Shown piece after piece: positions 62,389 through 64,000 of a stretch of 64,000 nucleotides of DNA. The translations under genes were made by a program, and so were the position numbers. Position 1 is the first letter of the stretch; each line of letters opens with the position of its first letter. This DNA comes from Rikenellaceae bacterium. Lineage in GTDB: Bacteria > Bacteroidota > Bacteroidia > Bacteroidales > Rikenellaceae. The notes beneath the pieces were generated by a model. It searched no databases, was not told the origin of the DNA, and was given only the letters and a program-made list of their open reading frames with translations. The DNA is taken from the NCBI GenBank assembly GCA_017936385.1, contig JAGBFQ010000020.1, positions 1-64,000 on the forward strand, written 5' to 3'.

Positions 62389-62420
62389 GTTTGTGAGTTG
62401 ACGAATTCAAAATATATTGC

Positions 62421-62428
62421 TAACTTTG
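62421..62428 (+). promoter_or_regulatory. -7 promoter element of glnA
   Basis: TAACTTTG matches the consensus; GTTG at 62397-62400 is a weak -33 element 20 bp upstream. The leader is about 35 bases. Confidence 0.65.
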
Positions 62429-62467
62429 TAAAGATATAAAGTTAAAACTAACTAAAACACAACCATA

Positions 62468-63976
62468 ATGAATACTAATCAAGAACTGAAACTCAATCCC
62501 AACAAACTCGTCGCACACCTCGGCAAACTCCCCTCGGAGTTTACCAAAGCCGACATTGTGCGTTTTATCGAGGAGAACGAAATCCGTATGGTTAATTTTA
62601 TGTACCCCGCGGGCGACGGACGACTCAAAACTCTGAATTTCGTAATCAACAACGCAGCCTATCTGGACGCTATTCTGACTTGTGGCGAACGTGTGGACGG
62701 TTCGAGCCTTTTTCCGTTCATCGAGGCGGGCAGCAGTGACTTGTATGTGCTGCCGCGTTTCAGCACAGCTTTCCTCGACCCGTTTGCCGAGCTTCCCACC
62801 CTGTCGATGCTCTGCTCCTACTTCAACAAGGATGGCGAACTGCTCGAAAGTTCGCCCGAGAACACTCTGCGCAAGGCTTGCAAGGCGTTTAACGAAGTGA
62901 CCGGTATGGAGTTTCAGGCTATGGGAGAGCTGGAGTACTACGTGATTGCTCCCGATAGCGGAATGTTTGCCGCAACCGACCAAAAGGGCTACCACGAATC
63001 GGCACCCTACGCCAAATTCAACGAGTTCCGCACCCAGTGTATGGCCTACATCGCTCAAGCGGGCGGTCAAATCAAATACGGTCACTCGGAGGTTGGTAAT
63101 TTCACCATCGACGGAATGATTTATGAGCAGAACGAGATTGAATTCCTGCCCGTCAACGCGCTCAAAGCTGCCGACCAACTGATGATTGCCAAGTGGATTA
63201 TCCGCAACCTCGCTTATGAGTACGGCTACGACATCACCTTTGCGCCCAAGATTACCGCGGGCAAAGCGGGCTCGGGTCTGCACATACACATGCGTATCGT
63301 CAAGGATGGCGCAAACCAAATGCTGGACGGCGGAGTGCTGTCGGCCACCGCGCGAAAGGCTATTGCCGGTATGATGGAGGTCGCTCCTTCGATTACCGCC
63401 TTTGGTAATACCAACCCCACGTCGTACTTCCGCCTCGTGCCTCACCAAGAGGCTCCGACCAATATCTGCTGGGGCGACCGCAACCGCTCGGTGCTGGTTC
63501 GCGTGCCGTTGGGCTGGGCTGCCAAGAGCGATATGTGTCAGATTGCCAACCCGTTGGAGAGTGCAAGCAACTACGACACCACACAGAAACAGACCGTCGA
63601 GATGCGTTCGCCCGATGGCTCGGCCGACGTTTATCAACTTATTGCTGGTTTGGCTGTTGCGTGCCGCTATGGTTTCGAGCTGGAGAATGCTTTGGAGATT
63701 GCCGAGCGCACCTATGTTAATGTGAACATCCACCAAAAGGAGAACGAAGATAAACTCAAACAGCTGGCACAGCTGCCCGATAGCTGCGAGGCTTCGGCCG
63801 ACTGCCTTGAGAGCCAACGTGCAATCTTCGAGAAGTACAACGTGTTCAGTCCCGCGATGATTGACGGTATCATCCGCCGCCTGCGCTCCTATGGCGACCG
63901 CACACTGCGTAGCGAAATTGAGGGCAACCAAGAGGAGATGCTCCGCCTTGTTCAACGCTACTTCCACTGCGGATAG
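62468..63976 (+). CDS. glnA: Glutamine synthetase type I
   Basis: The 502-residue enzyme has the type I plan: N-terminal beta-grasp (about 25-110), catalytic domain with GELEYYV near 152, KAGSGLHIHMR near 268-278, and NPTSYFRLVPHQEAPTNICWG near 318. It is longer than E. coli GlnA by about 30 residues and lacks the adenylylation-loop motif NLYDLP in obvious form, so covalent control by GlnE is unlikely. Together with glnN this gives two different glutamine synthetases. Confidence 0.94.
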   Translation: MNTNQELKLNPNKLVAHLGKLPSEFTKADIVRFIEENEIRMVNFMYPAGDGRLKTLNFVINNAAYLDAILTCGERVDGSSLFPFIEAGSSDLYVLPRFSTAFLDPFAELPTLSMLCSYFNKDGELLESSPENTLRKACKAFNEVTGMEFQAMGELEYYVIAPDSGMFAATDQKGYHESAPYAKFNEFRTQCMAYIAQAGGQIKYGHSEVGNFTIDGMIYEQNEIEFLPVNALKAADQLMIAKWIIRNLAYEYGYDITFAPKITAGKAGSGLHIHMRIVKDGANQMLDGGVLSATARKAIAGMMEVAPSITAFGNTNPTSYFRLVPHQEAPTNICWGDRNRSVLVRVPLGWAAKSDMCQIANPLESASNYDTTQKQTVEMRSPDGSADVYQLIAGLAVACRYGFELENALEIAERTYVNVNIHQKENEDKLKQLAQLPDSCEASADCLESQRAIFEKYNVFSPAMIDGIIRRLRSYGDRTLRSEIEGNQEEMLRLVQRYFHCG

Positions 63977-64000
63977 TCCTCGGGGCGAGTTACATAAAAA

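Overview
The window reads as a chromosomal core segment of a member of the Bacteroidota, most likely order Bacteroidales. The evidence is the recurrent -7 promoter element TAnnTTTG with a TTTG-like -33 element 19-21 bp upstream, mostly weak Shine-Dalgarno sequences, a type III glutamine synthetase, BACON/BspA-type surface lipoproteins, and Bacteroidales gene neighbourhoods such as nadK-uppS-bamA-ompH-ompH. Placement below order level is not possible by eye. There is no prophage, insertion sequence, CRISPR array or rRNA operon.

Layout. 1-139: tail of an upstream gene and its terminator. 212-841: a secreted unknown. 865-8090: a complete histidine operon hisG-D-C-B-H-A-F-IE, every gene overlapping the next, preceded by a promoter, a 20-codon leader peptide with six consecutive His codons and an intrinsic terminator, i.e. 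a classical-looking attenuator. 8204-11470: a lipoprotein thioredoxin, then an AT-rich island with a secreted unknown and an XRE regulator whose promoter and upstream region carry repeated TTACAnnTGTAA palindromes. 11474-17920 (minus): HIT protein, small membrane protein, Rel (p)ppGpp enzyme, RecA, BCP peroxiredoxin, DnaA. 18161-28755: phosphohexomutase, glutamine synthetase III, two M23 peptidases, alaS-gpmI, tRNA-Pro(CGG). 28946-37279 (plus): TrkA, a GH3-like protein, deoxynucleoside kinase, RsmF-like methyltransferase, MerR-like regulator, Nif3-like protein, coiled-coil zinc-ribbon protein, ECF-like sigma factor and an unannotated 46-codon ORF.

37372-45605 (minus): RlmI-like methyltransferase, 3'-5' exonuclease, RecQ, CinA, PyrD, CCA-adding enzyme, PdxJ. 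45659-50979 (plus): NAD kinase, UppS, BamA and two Skp/OmpH chaperones, an envelope-biogenesis group. 51057-57382 (minus): a BACON/leucine-rich-repeat lipoprotein with a long structured leader, a secreted unknown, a CapD-like UDP-sugar dehydratase/epimerase and L-serine dehydratase. 57539-63976 (plus): Hsp20, ketopantoate reductase, a Tricorn-like S41 protease and a second, type I, glutamine synthetase.

The points most worth a second look are the his attenuator (908-1046), the palindrome cluster around the XRE regulator (10844-11324), the elongated hairpin RNA upstream of the surface lipoprotein (53138-53264), and the sigma-factor promoter with phased direct repeats plus a small downstream ORF (36329-37279). 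Everything was read by eye; no homology search or folding program was run.
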